Shown: piece by piece, positions 18,292-25,385 of the stretch
Layout: the number at the start of each line of letters is the position of its first letter
Numbering within the stretch: position 1 is the stretch's first letter
Source of the DNA: an uncultured Oscillospiraceae bacterium
GTDB lineage: Bacteria > Bacillota > Clostridia > Oscillospirales > Oscillospiraceae
Direction of reading: 5' to 3'
Length of the DNA: 34,252 nucleotides
Assembly: GCA_947588605.1 (NCBI GenBank)
Contig: CANPYK010000023.1
Span: forward strand, 1 to 34,252
Translations under genes and position numbers: made by a program
Notes under the pieces: model-generated
Databases searched by the model: none
Told to the model about the DNA's origin: nothing
What the model saw: the letters and a program-made list of their open reading frames with translations, nothing else

Positions 18292-18939
18292 ATGGTCAAG
18301 ATCGCGCCCAGCATTTTAGCCGCTGATTTTGTAAAACTCGGCGAGGATATCCGCAGCATCGAATCCGCCGATATGCTCCATTTTGACGTGATGGACGGCG
18401 TCTTCGTGCCCAATTTATCCTTCGGCTTGCCGGTCATCAAGTGCGTGCGGGCTTTTACCAAACTCCCGCTGGACGTGCATCTGATGATCACGCGGCCCAT
18501 AAGCCTTGTGGAAAAATTTATCGACAAGGGCGCCGACACCGTCACCTTCCACCTGGAGGCCGACGAACCGGAGAGGGTGCTGGAGGCGCTGAAGCTCATC
18601 CGCGCCCGTGGGAAGAAGGCCGGCCTGTCCGTCAAGCCCGCCACGCCGGTGTCCATGCTGGAGCCCTACGCCGACCTTCTCGATAACATCCTCATCATGT
18701 CCGTGGAGCCGGGCTTTGGCGGCCAGAGCTTCATGGACGGGTCCCTCCGGAAGATCGAGGAGGCCCGCGCCCTGGCCGACGCCGTGGGCCGGGGGTGCGA
18801 GGTGGAGGTGGACGGCGGCATCAACCGCCTGACGGCCCGCGCCTGCGAAAGCGCGGGAGCCACCGTGCTGGTCGCCGGGAGCGACGTCTTCAAGGCCGCC
18901 GACAGGGCCGCCGAGATCTGGGAATTGAGAGGTAACTGA
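18292..18939 (+). CDS. rpe: Ribulose-phosphate 3-epimerase
   Basis: Rpe interconverts ribulose 5-phosphate and xylulose 5-phosphate in the pentose phosphate pathway. The 215-aa barrel shows APSILAADF (5-13), MLHFDVMDGVFVPNLSFG with catalytic/metal Asp32, DVHLMI with His63, MSVEPGFGGQSF, and VDGGIN with the second catalytic Asp. Start ATG 18292 has GGGGAGGGACAAGAT upstream. recR starts 1 base after its stop, so the two are one transcript. In many Firmicutes rpe follows rsgA; here it does not. Confidence 0.96.
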   Translation: MVKIAPSILAADFVKLGEDIRSIESADMLHFDVMDGVFVPNLSFGLPVIKCVRAFTKLPLDVHLMITRPISLVEKFIDKGADTVTFHLEADEPERVLEALKLIRARGKKAGLSVKPATPVSMLEPYADLLDNILIMSVEPGFGGQSFMDGSLRKIEEARALADAVGRGCEVEVDGGINRLTARACESAGATVLVAGSDVFKAADRAAEIWELRGN

Positions 18940-18940
18940 C

Positions 18941-19540
18941 ATGAGCTTTTTCCCCTCCGCTCTGGATGAGCTGGTTGAAAAATTTGCCTCCCTGCCGGGG
19001 ATCGGCCTCAAATCCGCCCAGCGTTTGGCCTTTCATATTCTCGCTCTCCCCGAGGAGGACGCCAGGAGCTTCGCCGCCGCCATTGTCAACGCCCGGGAGA
19101 ACGTGCACACCTGCCCCATTTGCCAGAACCTCACCGACCGGGAGGAGTGCGACATCTGCCGCTCCGACCTGCGGGACGGCTCCGTCATCTGCGTCGTGGC
19201 GAGCCCCAAGGACGTGGCCGCCATTGAGCGCGCCAATGAGTATAAGGGCCGCTATCACGTGCTCCACGGCGTCATCTCGCCCCTCAACCGCATCGGGCCC
19301 GACGACATCCGCATCAAGGAGCTGGTGGACCGCGTGGCGGACGGGGAGGTGCGGGAGGTCATCATGGCCATGAACCCGGATACGGAGGGGGAGACCACCG
19401 CCAAGTACATCTCCCGCCTGTTGAAGCCCTTCGGCGTGAAGGTCACACGCCTTGCCTACGGTATCCCCGTGGGCGCGAGTTTAGAGTTTGCCGACGACGC
19501 CACACTGATGCGCGCGCTGGAGGGGCGGCAGGAGATTTAG
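18941..19540 (+). CDS. recR: Recombination mediator RecR
   Basis: RecR works with RecO (and RecF) to load RecA on gapped DNA. The 199-aa protein has the helix-hairpin-helix LPGIGLKSAQRLAFHIL at residues 18-34, a four-cysteine zinc site (Cys58, Cys61, Cys70, Cys73), a Toprim domain (VICVVASPKDVAAIE through AMNPDTEGETTAKYI) and the C-terminal LAYGIPVGASLEFADD block. All family landmarks are present and length is standard. It is coupled to rpe by a 1-base gap; the usual partner dnaX is not next to it in this window. Confidence 0.97.
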   Translation: MSFFPSALDELVEKFASLPGIGLKSAQRLAFHILALPEEDARSFAAAIVNARENVHTCPICQNLTDREECDICRSDLRDGSVICVVASPKDVAAIERANEYKGRYHVLHGVISPLNRIGPDDIRIKELVDRVADGEVREVIMAMNPDTEGETTAKYISRLLKPFGVKVTRLAYGIPVGASLEFADDATLMRALEGRQEI

Positions 19541-19596
19541 GAGCAAATTCGACAATTTTTTTGCGGAATCGCCGCTATCCAGGTGTATTTTGGAGA

Positions 19597-19637
19597 TTGT
19601 TTTTTCTCCCCTCAGGGTGTAAACTAGGTTACCCTGA
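19597..19637 (+). promoter_or_regulatory. Putative promoter and hairpin before the antiporter gene
   Basis: TTGTTT (19597-19602) and TAAACT (19620-19625) are 17 bases apart. CAGGGT (19613-19618) and ACCCTG (19632-19637) form a 6-base inverted repeat around the -10 box, a possible operator. A single Spo0A-box-like TTCGACA lies further up at 19548-19554. Confidence 0.5.
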
Positions 19638-19652
19638 AGGGAGAGATTTTTT

Positions 19653-20969
19653 ATGGTCATGCTCATCGAGCTTTCCGTCGCCATGTTCGGTGGCCTTTTG
19701 ATGTCCCGCCTTGCCAAAAAGCTGAACCTCCCCGCCGTGACGGCGTATCTGGTGGCCGGCGTCTTGCTGGGGCCCTTCTGCCTGGGCCTTTTGGGCGTCC
19801 GGGGCCTGGGCTTTACCACCATGGAGGAGGTCAAGACTTTGGACCTCATCTCCCAGGTGGCGCTGGGCTTCATCGCCTTCACCATCGGCAACGAGTTCCG
19901 CCTGGACCAGCTCAAGCACATGGGCAAACAGGCCATCACCGTGGGCATCCTCCAGGCCGTCTTCACCACGGTGCTGGTGGACCTGGGCCTTGTTGCGCTC
20001 CACTTTATCAAGCCCAGTCTCATCTCCGTCTCCTCCGCCATTACCCTGGGCGCGATCGCCTCCGCCACAGCCCCGGCGGCCACGCTGATGGTGGTGCGCC
20101 AGTATAAGGCCAAGGGCCCGCTGACGAAGCTCCTGCTGCTGGTGGTGGCTATCGACGACGCGGTGGGCCTGGTGCTCTTCTCCGCCTCCTTCGGCGTCGC
20201 TCAGGCGCTGGAGGCCGGGGCCATGGACATCACCTCCATCCTCCTGGAGCCCGTCATCGAGATCGTCCTCTCGCTCCTCTTAGGCGGCGTCGCCGGGTGG
20301 CTCCTCCACCGGATCGAAAAATATTTCCACTCCCGCTCCAAGCGCCTCACCCTCTCCATCGCCTGCGTCTTCCTCACCGCCGGCTTGTCCATGGCGGAAT
20401 TTGAGGTGGGCGGCGTGAAGATCGGCTTCAGCCTCCTGCTGGTGTGCATGATGGCCGGGACGATCTTTTGCAACATCTGCGACTTCTCCCAGGAGCTCAT
20501 GGGACGTCTGGACGACTGGACAGCGCCGGTGTTCGTGCTCTTCTTCGTCCTCTCCGGCGCGGAGCTTGACCTGGGCATCCTCTCCAACCCGCTGGTCTTG
20601 CTGGTGGGTGTGGTATACATCATCCTGCGTTCGGCGGGCAAATACTTCGGCGCTTACTCCAGCTGCGCCATGACCCATTGCAACAAGGAGATCACCAAAT
20701 ACATCGGCATCACCCTCCTGCCTCAGGCCGGCGTGGCCCTGGGCATGGCCCTGACGGCACAGCAGCTGTCCGACGGGTCCGTAGTCCGCAACGTGGTGCT
20801 CTTCTCGGTCCTGGTCTACGAGCTGGTGGGCCCCGCCCTCACCAAGCGCGCCCTCACCGCCGCCGGCGAGATCCAGTCCGAAGGCCGCACCACCGCCCGC
20901 CGCCGCAACACCCCCGCCGAGCTCTTCCACCTTGGTCACCACAAGCCGGAGGACGCCCCGAAATCATGA
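19653..20969 (+). CDS. CPA2-family cation/proton antiporter
   Basis: A 438-aa membrane protein with about 11-12 hydrophobic helices of the Na+/H+ exchanger (KefB/CPA2-like) domain. These swap Na+ or K+ for protons and set cytoplasmic pH and ion content. Typical blocks are LNLPAVTAYLVAGVLLGP near the start, ALGFIAFTIGNEFR, ATAPAATLMVVRQYKAKG and the paired acidic residues VVAIDDAVGLV in the transport core. There is no TrkA-N or TrkA-C regulatory domain; the C-terminal 35 residues are a short basic and His-containing tail. Start ATG 19653 follows GAAGGGAGAG. It is a single gene closed by a strong terminator. Ion specificity is not readable from the sequence. Confidence 0.9.
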   Translation: MVMLIELSVAMFGGLLMSRLAKKLNLPAVTAYLVAGVLLGPFCLGLLGVRGLGFTTMEEVKTLDLISQVALGFIAFTIGNEFRLDQLKHMGKQAITVGILQAVFTTVLVDLGLVALHFIKPSLISVSSAITLGAIASATAPAATLMVVRQYKAKGPLTKLLLLVVAIDDAVGLVLFSASFGVAQALEAGAMDITSILLEPVIEIVLSLLLGGVAGWLLHRIEKYFHSRSKRLTLSIACVFLTAGLSMAEFEVGGVKIGFSLLLVCMMAGTIFCNICDFSQELMGRLDDWTAPVFVLFFVLSGAELDLGILSNPLVLLVGVVYIILRSAGKYFGAYSSCAMTHCNKEITKYIGITLLPQAGVALGMALTAQQLSDGSVVRNVVLFSVLVYELVGPALTKRALTAAGEIQSEGRTTARRRNTPAELFHLGHHKPEDAPKS

Positions 20970-20985
20970 CCCGCTTGCAAATGAC

Positions 20986-21014
20986 TCCCCCTTCCGCCCG
21001 AAGGGGGATTTTTT
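20986..21014 (+). terminator. Intrinsic terminator after the antiporter gene
   Basis: TCCCCCTTC (20986-20994) pairs with GAAGGGGGA (21000-21008) around CGCCC, followed by six T residues (21009-21014). A textbook rho-independent terminator. Confidence 0.95.
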
Positions 21015-21025
21015 ATGAGAAAATC

Positions 21026-21053
21026 TGTGACCAACCGGGAAAAACCGTTACAT
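21026..21053 (+). promoter_or_regulatory. Possible ECF-type autoregulated promoter
   Basis: No sigma-A boxes are seen before the sigma gene. TGTGACCAACC (21026-21036) and CGTTACAT (21046-21053) resemble the AAC-type -35 and CGT-type -10 motifs used by many ECF sigma factors for their own genes. This is inference from pattern only. Confidence 0.4.
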
Positions 21054-21091
21054 GTAAGGTGAGGGCCCTTGAATGAAAAGGAGGCGGCGTG

Positions 21092-21652
21092 ATGGAGGAT
21101 GAGAGGATCCTGGAGCTCTTTGAGGCCCGGGATCAGGCGGCGATCCGGGAGACCCAGGAGAAGTACGGGCGGTACTGCGCCAGGATCGCCTTGAACCTGC
21201 TCCGGGACCCCAGGGACGCGGAGGAGTGTGTCCAGGACGCGCTGACGGGCGCATGGAACGCCATTCCGCCTGAGAAACCCCGTGTTTTGCAAGCGTACCT
21301 CGGCAAGCTGACCCGCAGCGCCGCCCTCAACCGGCTCCGGGCGCGGCTCACGCAAAAGCGGGGCGGGGGAGAGCGGGTGGCGTCCCTGGAGGAGCTGGAG
21401 GAGTGCGTCCCTGATCGGGCGCGGGTGGAGGACAGGCTGGAGGCCCGGGAGCTGGCCGAGGCCGTCAACGCCTTTCTGGACGGTCTCCCCGATAATGACC
21501 GCCGGATCTTCCTCAGGCGCTACTGGTACTTCGACGACGTGAAGTCCATCGCCGCCCGCTTCGGTTTCACCCAGAGCAAGGTAAAAATGACGTTGAAACG
21601 CCGCCGGGACGAGCTTGCCCGGGCGCTTCGGAAGGAGGGGTATATTGTATGA
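21092..21652 (+). CDS. ECF-type RNA polymerase sigma factor
   Basis: A 186-aa sigma-70 family protein with region 2 (about residues 20-85: YGRYCARIALNLLRDPRDAE, then ECVQDALTGAWNAIP) and region 4 (about 120-175) joined by a short linker: the two-domain ECF plan. Region 4 has the helix-turn-helix YFDDVKSIAARFGFTQSKVK. ATG 21092 was chosen because AAGGAGG (21078-21084) is 7 bases upstream. Its stop overlaps the next start (ATGA), the usual pairing of an ECF sigma factor with its anti-sigma partner. It probably directs its own operon and envelope genes. Confidence 0.9.
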   Translation: MEDERILELFEARDQAAIRETQEKYGRYCARIALNLLRDPRDAEECVQDALTGAWNAIPPEKPRVLQAYLGKLTRSAALNRLRARLTQKRGGGERVASLEELEECVPDRARVEDRLEARELAEAVNAFLDGLPDNDRRIFLRRYWYFDDVKSIAARFGFTQSKVKMTLKRRRDELARALRKEGYIV

Positions 21653-22410
21653 AAGCGGATCTGCTGATCGACGCCATCGGGGAGGCAAGGGACGAGTACA
21701 TTCTGGACGCCGAGGCGTTCGAAAGAAGAAAATGGAGAATTTTGCCGGCCTTGGCCGCCGCGGCGGCGTGTCTGGCGGTGGTCCTGGGGACGCTGGCCTG
21801 GTCGGGGGCCCTGCGGGGGCCGGGGAACTATGACCTCTCGGCGCGCTCGGAGAACGTGCGTGTCTTTGATCTGACGAGGCCCCCAAAGGGGGCGCCCAAG
21901 AACATCTATGACCTTATGAGGCTCACGGAGGAGGAGATGTTCACCTACTGGGACACCGCCATCTTCCGGGGCGTCGTCACGGACATCCAAAACATTGAGG
22001 TGGATATGAACGGCGAGAGCTTCTACTGGTCCCTGGTCTCCGTGAAGGTATCCCATGTGCTCCGCGGCGGCGTAGAGCCGGGGGAGACCGTCCGGATCCG
22101 GGTTGAGACGCCCATCGGCGAGGAGGTTTGGGTGGAGGACCAGGACCTGGCCGCCCGGCTCCGTGTGGGCACGGAGGGCATTTTCATGCCCCAGGTCTAT
22201 GACGGCGAGAGTATGTTCGGCGCTAACGGCGCCTGGCTGTGCCTCCGGGACCTTGCCCCCTACGGCCTGGCCGACGGGGTCCGCTGGCTCTTTTTGGATA
22301 CGCCGGAGGGCCTCGCCTTTTACCGCCCGGCCTTCCCCTCCGCATCCGGCGCCGAGACCCTGGAGGACATCGAGGCGTATATCGGGAGGATGCTGGAGCA
22401 GACCGCCTGA
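21649..22410 (+). CDS. Probable membrane anti-sigma factor
   Basis: The 253-aa protein has a short cytoplasmic N-terminus (residues 1-30), one membrane helix (about 31-52, ILPALAAAAACLAVVLGTLA) and a roughly 200-residue outer domain not recognised by motif. Translation is coupled to the sigma gene by a 4-base overlap. Position and topology fit an anti-sigma factor that holds the ECF sigma at the membrane. There is no ZAS zinc motif (HxxxCxxC) in the cytoplasmic part, so it belongs to another anti-sigma class, if it is one. The outer domain has repeated beta-rich acidic segments (FRGVVTDIQNIEVDMNGE, SVKVSHVLRGGVEPGETVRI) that look like the dockerin-free ligand-binding folds seen in clostridial lipoproteins; this is a weak impression. 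Confidence 0.65.
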   Translation: MKADLLIDAIGEARDEYILDAEAFERRKWRILPALAAAAACLAVVLGTLAWSGALRGPGNYDLSARSENVRVFDLTRPPKGAPKNIYDLMRLTEEEMFTYWDTAIFRGVVTDIQNIEVDMNGESFYWSLVSVKVSHVLRGGVEPGETVRIRVETPIGEEVWVEDQDLAARLRVGTEGIFMPQVYDGESMFGANGAWLCLRDLAPYGLADGVRWLFLDTPEGLAFYRPAFPSASGAETLEDIEAYIGRMLEQTA

Positions 22411-22427
22411 AAAAATTGAAAATTCTC

Positions 22428-22456
22428 TTGACAAGGTTAGTCTAATGCGTTAGACT
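22428..22456 (+). promoter_or_regulatory. Promoter of the BlaI-M56 operon
   Basis: TTGACA (22428-22433), exactly consensus, 17-base spacer, then TAGACT (22451-22456). The first operator covers the spacer and the -10 box, so binding there should shut transcription off. Confidence 0.85.
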
Positions 22457-22478
22457 AACCTTGTCTAATATATTAGAC
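22440..22478 (+). promoter_or_regulatory. Twin BlaI-type operators
   Basis: Two copies of GTCTAA-N4-TTAGAC: the first at 22440-22455 (spacer TGCG), the second at 22463-22478 (spacer TATA), centre to centre 23 bases. The first is embedded in a longer perfect inverted repeat with 15-base arms (22431-22445 and 22450-22464). The second extends to an 18-base palindrome, 22462-22479. The layout matches BlaI/MecI/CopY operators over their own promoters, although the half-site differs from the staphylococcal TACA/TGTA type. Confidence 0.85.
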
Positions 22479-22492
22479 AGGGAGGCACGGCT

Positions 22493-22843
22493 GTGGAGAC
22501 ACCGAAGATCTTTGAGAGCGAGTACCGCTTCTGCCTGATCCTCTGGCGGGAGGAGCCCATTTCCAGCGCGGAGCTGGCGAAAAAATGCCGGGAGGAGCTG
22601 GGCTGGAGCCGCACCACCACCTACACGGTGATCCGGCGTCTTTCCGACCGGGGAGTGGTGAAAAACGAAAACGGCCTGGTGACGAGCCTTGTCTCCAAGG
22701 AGCAGGTCCAGCGGGCCCAGATGGACGAGATGATGGAGAAGACCTTCGAGGGGTCTGTCCCGGCCTTTTTGGCGGCGTTTGCCAAGAGGGAAGAGCTGAC
22801 GGAGGAGCAGGTCACCGAAATCCGGCGGATCATAGGGAGGTGA
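22493..22843 (+). CDS. BlaI/MecI/CopY-family transcriptional repressor
   Basis: The 116-aa protein has an N-terminal winged helix (residues 5-75): FESEYRFCLILWREEPISSAE opening, the recognition region LGWSRTTTYTVIRRLSDRG, then a short dimerisation tail (about 80-116). BlaI-type repressors bind paired palindromes as dimers and are cut by a partner M56 protease. The start is GTG 22493 with AGGGAGG (22479-22485) 7 bases upstream. The next gene, 4 bases later, codes the M56 protease. The two operators in its promoter imply autorepression. The target genes beyond this operon are unknown. Confidence 0.92.
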   Translation: METPKIFESEYRFCLILWREEPISSAELAKKCREELGWSRTTTYTVIRRLSDRGVVKNENGLVTSLVSKEQVQRAQMDEMMEKTFEGSVPAFLAAFAKREELTEEQVTEIRRIIGR

Positions 22844-22847
22844 GATC

Positions 22848-23861
22848 ATGAGCCCTGGAGAGATGTTTCTGCGGCTTGTGAATCTGGCCGCGGCGGGAAA
22901 CGCCCTTATATTGGCGGTGCTTGCGGTGCGCCTTATATTGAGGAGAGCGCCTCGCCGCATCCTCTGCCTTTTGTGGGCTGTGGTCGCGGCTAGACTTCTG
23001 CTGCCCGTGTCCGTTGAAAGCCCGGTGAGCCTCGTGCCCAGCGCTGAGACCTTCCCGGTGGAGCGAATTTTTTCCTCCGAACGGGTGATCGCCATGGACA
23101 GGGACAGCATGCACATCGACACCGGCTTTGACGCCCTCAATGGAGATATGCTGGACGAATCCCTGATGCCGGGGACGGCCAGCATGGTCTGGCTCGGAAG
23201 CGAGATGTTTGGCCTTATATGGATCGCTGGCACGGTGGGGCTTCTCGTTTACAGCTTAGTGAGCACTCTGAGACTGCGGCGGCGAGTGTCCACAGCCGTG
23301 CTGTCGGAGCCGGGGGTCAGGCGGTCGGAGAACGTGGAGACTCCCTTCGTCATGGGCCTTTTCCACCCTGTCATCTACCTGCCTTTCACTATGAGAGAGG
23401 AGGACATTCCCTGCGTCCTGGCCCACGAGCGGGCCCACATCGCGAGGGAGGACCACATCTGGAAGCTCCTGGGCTTCTTGATCCTTTCAGTCTATTGGTT
23501 TGATCCGCTTCTTTGGCTGGCCTGGGTCCTCTTCTGCCGGGACCTGGAGCTTGCCTGTGATGAGCACGTCACGCGGGGGATGGGGCTTGCGGACCGCCAA
23601 AGCTACTCCGAGGCGCTTCTGAACTGCGCGGTACTTAAAAGCACCTTTACGGCCCCTCCGGCTTTCGGTGAGGTAGGGGTAAAGCGGAGGGTCAAAGCGG
23701 TCATGAACATGAAAAAGCCGGCCCGTTGGCTTGTGCTCCTGTCCGTCCTCGCCGTCGCCGTATCGGCGGTTTGCTTCCTCACAGACCCCGTTCGGTCAAA
23801 GCCGGAGCAGGATCACGACACAAGAGAGGTCTACGGCCTCGCGGTTTTGGAGAAAAAGTAA
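22848..23861 (+). CDS. BlaR1-like M56-family membrane metalloprotease without sensor domain
   Basis: A 337-aa protein with membrane helices at about 15-32, 38-54, 120-140, 205-228 and 293-311 and the M56 zinc site HERAH at residues 193-197, with ELACDEHV (234-241) supplying the downstream acidic ligand. In BlaR1/MecR1 a C-terminal penicillin-binding domain outside the cell senses beta-lactams. Here the protein stops about 25 residues after the last helix, so that sensor is absent. The trigger must be something else, perhaps sensed by the loop at residues 55-115 or by a partner protein. It is coupled to the BlaI-type gene and most likely cleaves it. Confidence 0.88.
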   Translation: MSPGEMFLRLVNLAAAGNALILAVLAVRLILRRAPRRILCLLWAVVAARLLLPVSVESPVSLVPSAETFPVERIFSSERVIAMDRDSMHIDTGFDALNGDMLDESLMPGTASMVWLGSEMFGLIWIAGTVGLLVYSLVSTLRLRRRVSTAVLSEPGVRRSENVETPFVMGLFHPVIYLPFTMREEDIPCVLAHERAHIAREDHIWKLLGFLILSVYWFDPLLWLAWVLFCRDLELACDEHVTRGMGLADRQSYSEALLNCAVLKSTFTAPPAFGEVGVKRRVKAVMNMKKPARWLVLLSVLAVAVSAVCFLTDPVRSKPEQDHDTREVYGLAVLEKK

Positions 23862-23873
23862 GTCCTTTTTTGG

Positions 23874-23902
23874 ACGTATTCTCCCGCCGCCGCGCATATA
23901 CT
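23874..23902 (+). promoter_or_regulatory. Putative sigma-E (sporulation) promoter
   Basis: ACGTATT (23874-23880), a 14-base spacer and CATATACT (23895-23902) match the Bacillus sigma-E consensus KMATATT-N14/15-CATACAHT at 5 of 7 and 7 of 8 positions. No sigma-A promoter is seen in the 61-base gap. It lies just before a SpoVB-like gene, and spoVB of Bacillus is sigma-E controlled. Confidence 0.6.
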
Positions 23903-23922
23903 CTCCAAGCGGGGGTGAGGGC

Positions 23923-25257
23923 GTGAAGGCGAGGAGGCTTGCGGTGAATACGGCGGTGCTGACGGCGGCGTCGCTGTTGACACAGGCGCTGGGGCTGTGG
24001 TTCCAGTCGGTGATGTCCCGGCGTATGGGGGCGGCGGGGCTGGGGCTCATGGGGCTCATCAGTTCCGTGGGGTCCCTGGCGGCGACCTTCGCCATTTCCG
24101 GCATCCGCTTCGCCACCACGCGCCTTGTGGCGGAGGAGATGGGGCTTGGGCGGGAGCGGCGCATCCCCGGCATCCTGGCCCGGTGTCTCCTCTACGCCGC
24201 CGCGTGCGGGTGTATGGCGGGACTGGCGCTCTACGCCTCGGCGGAGACGGTGGCGGCGCGGCTCCTTACGGACGTGCGGGCCGCCGCGGCCCTGCGAATT
24301 TTGGCGCTGGGGATGCCCTTCCTCTCCGCCGGGGCGGTGCTGGGCGGGTACTTCACCGGCACCTGCCGCGCGGGGATGGCCCTGGGCGGGTCCGTCACCG
24401 AGGAGGTGGGCCGGGTGGCGGTGACGCTCCTGCTGCTCACCGTATTGGACAGCACGGACCCCCGCGTCACCTGCGCCGCCGCGGCGGCGGGGAGCGCGGC
24501 GGGGGAAGCGCTGTCCCTGGCGGTGCTGGCGGTCCTCTACCTCATCGACCCGCGCCGGCCAAGAGGGGGAGGGGAGCGCGTCGCCGGACAGTACCGGCGG
24601 ATCGTGGGCGTGTCCGTGCCTCTGGCCTTTACCGCCTACGCCCGTGTGGCGCTGAAGACCCTCCAGCAGCTGCTCATCCCCGTGGGCCTCACCCGTTCCG
24701 GGGCCTCGGCGGAGAAGGCGCTGGCCGGGTACGGCACCGTCCGGGGTATGGCCATGCCGGTCATCACCTTCCCCATGGTGCTCTTCGCCTCTGTCTCCGA
24801 GCTCATCGTCCCGGAGCTCACCGAGGAGCAGGTCCGGGGCAACGACGGGACCATCCGGCGCTCAGCCCACGCGCTTTTGAGCCTGACGCTGGCGCTGTCC
24901 GCCGCCGCGTCCTTTTTCACCCTCTTTTTCTCCAAAAAGCTGGGGCTGGCGCTCTTTGACAGCCTGGACGCGGGGCGGTATATCGCCATGCTCTCGCCCC
25001 TGATGCCGGTGATGTTTCTCGACAACGTCACCGACGGGATGCTCCGGGGCCTGGGGGAGCAGGTGTACACCATGGGCCTCAACCTGGCCGATTCGCTCCT
25101 TTCGACCCTTGCCATGTGGTTCATCCTGCCGCGCTTCGCCCTGGATGGGTATATTGCCATTTTGTATGTCTCGGAGATCGTCAATTTCTCCCTGAGCCTC
25201 CGGCGGCTCACGTCAGTTTTGAAGGGGGAGCGGCGGCTTCGGCGGGAGAATACATAA
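23923..25257 (+). CDS. SpoVB/MurJ-superfamily (MVF/MATE) lipid flippase
   Basis: The 444-aa membrane protein has about 12-14 helices of the polysaccharide-biosynthesis/oligosaccharidyl-lipid flippase fold. It opens VNTAVLTAASLLTQALGLW, with RRMGAAGLGLMGLISSVGSL typical of SpoVB-like proteins and a repeat of the fold in the second half (PLMPVMFLDNVTDGMLRGLG). SpoVB moves lipid-linked peptidoglycan precursor during spore cortex formation. GTG 23923 was chosen because GGGGGTGAGG (23911-23920) sits before it; the open extension to 23731 runs into the M56 gene in another frame. The sigma-E-like promoter supports a sporulation role. It could instead be a general MVF flippase. Confidence 0.85.
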   Translation: MKARRLAVNTAVLTAASLLTQALGLWFQSVMSRRMGAAGLGLMGLISSVGSLAATFAISGIRFATTRLVAEEMGLGRERRIPGILARCLLYAAACGCMAGLALYASAETVAARLLTDVRAAAALRILALGMPFLSAGAVLGGYFTGTCRAGMALGGSVTEEVGRVAVTLLLLTVLDSTDPRVTCAAAAAGSAAGEALSLAVLAVLYLIDPRRPRGGGERVAGQYRRIVGVSVPLAFTAYARVALKTLQQLLIPVGLTRSGASAEKALAGYGTVRGMAMPVITFPMVLFASVSELIVPELTEEQVRGNDGTIRRSAHALLSLTLALSAAASFFTLFFSKKLGLALFDSLDAGRYIAMLSPLMPVMFLDNVTDGMLRGLGEQVYTMGLNLADSLLSTLAMWFILPRFALDGYIAILYVSEIVNFSLSLRRLTSVLKGERRLRRENT

Positions 25258-25275
25258 AATTTTTGGAATTTCCTC

Positions 25276-25304
25276 TTGACAAGCTCGATAATCGAGGTTA
25301 TAAT
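25276..25304 (+). promoter_or_regulatory. Perfect-consensus sigma-A promoter of the PadR-DUF2812 operon
   Basis: TTGACA (25276-25281), 17-base spacer and TATAAT (25299-25304): both hexamers and spacing are exact consensus. This would be a very strong promoter unless repressed. The spacer holds the first of three operators. Confidence 0.95.
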
Positions 25305-25361
25305 GGCTTCATTACCTCGATTATCGAGTTTTATTTTTGGCCGTCAATCTCGAATATCGAG
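25284..25361 (+). promoter_or_regulatory. Three PadR-type operators at 32-33 base spacing
   Basis: CTCGATAATCGAG (25284-25296), CTCGATTATCGAG (25316-25328) and CTCGAATATCGAG (25349-25361). Centres are 32 and 33 bases apart, close to three helix turns, so all three face the same side of the DNA. The first lies between the -35 and -10 boxes, the other two in the leader. Confidence 0.9.
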
Positions 25362-25385
25362 AAAGAAGTAAAAAGGGGTGGTCGG

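Noticed and set aside
18125..18319. 64-codon plus-strand frame in the gap before rpe
   Set aside because: No ribosome site, overlaps the rpe start, and composition reflects the GC palindromes.
22848..23861. M56 protein as a beta-lactam sensor (true BlaR1)
   Set aside because: No C-terminal penicillin-binding domain; no beta-lactamase gene in the window.
23731..23922. N-terminal extension of the flippase gene
   Set aside because: Overlaps the M56 gene in another frame, lacks the family's N-terminus pattern, and a good ribosome site precedes GTG 23923.
25116..25385. Upstream extension of the PadR frame
   Set aside because: It would run through the promoter and all three operators; ATG 25386 has a ribosome site and family-like start.
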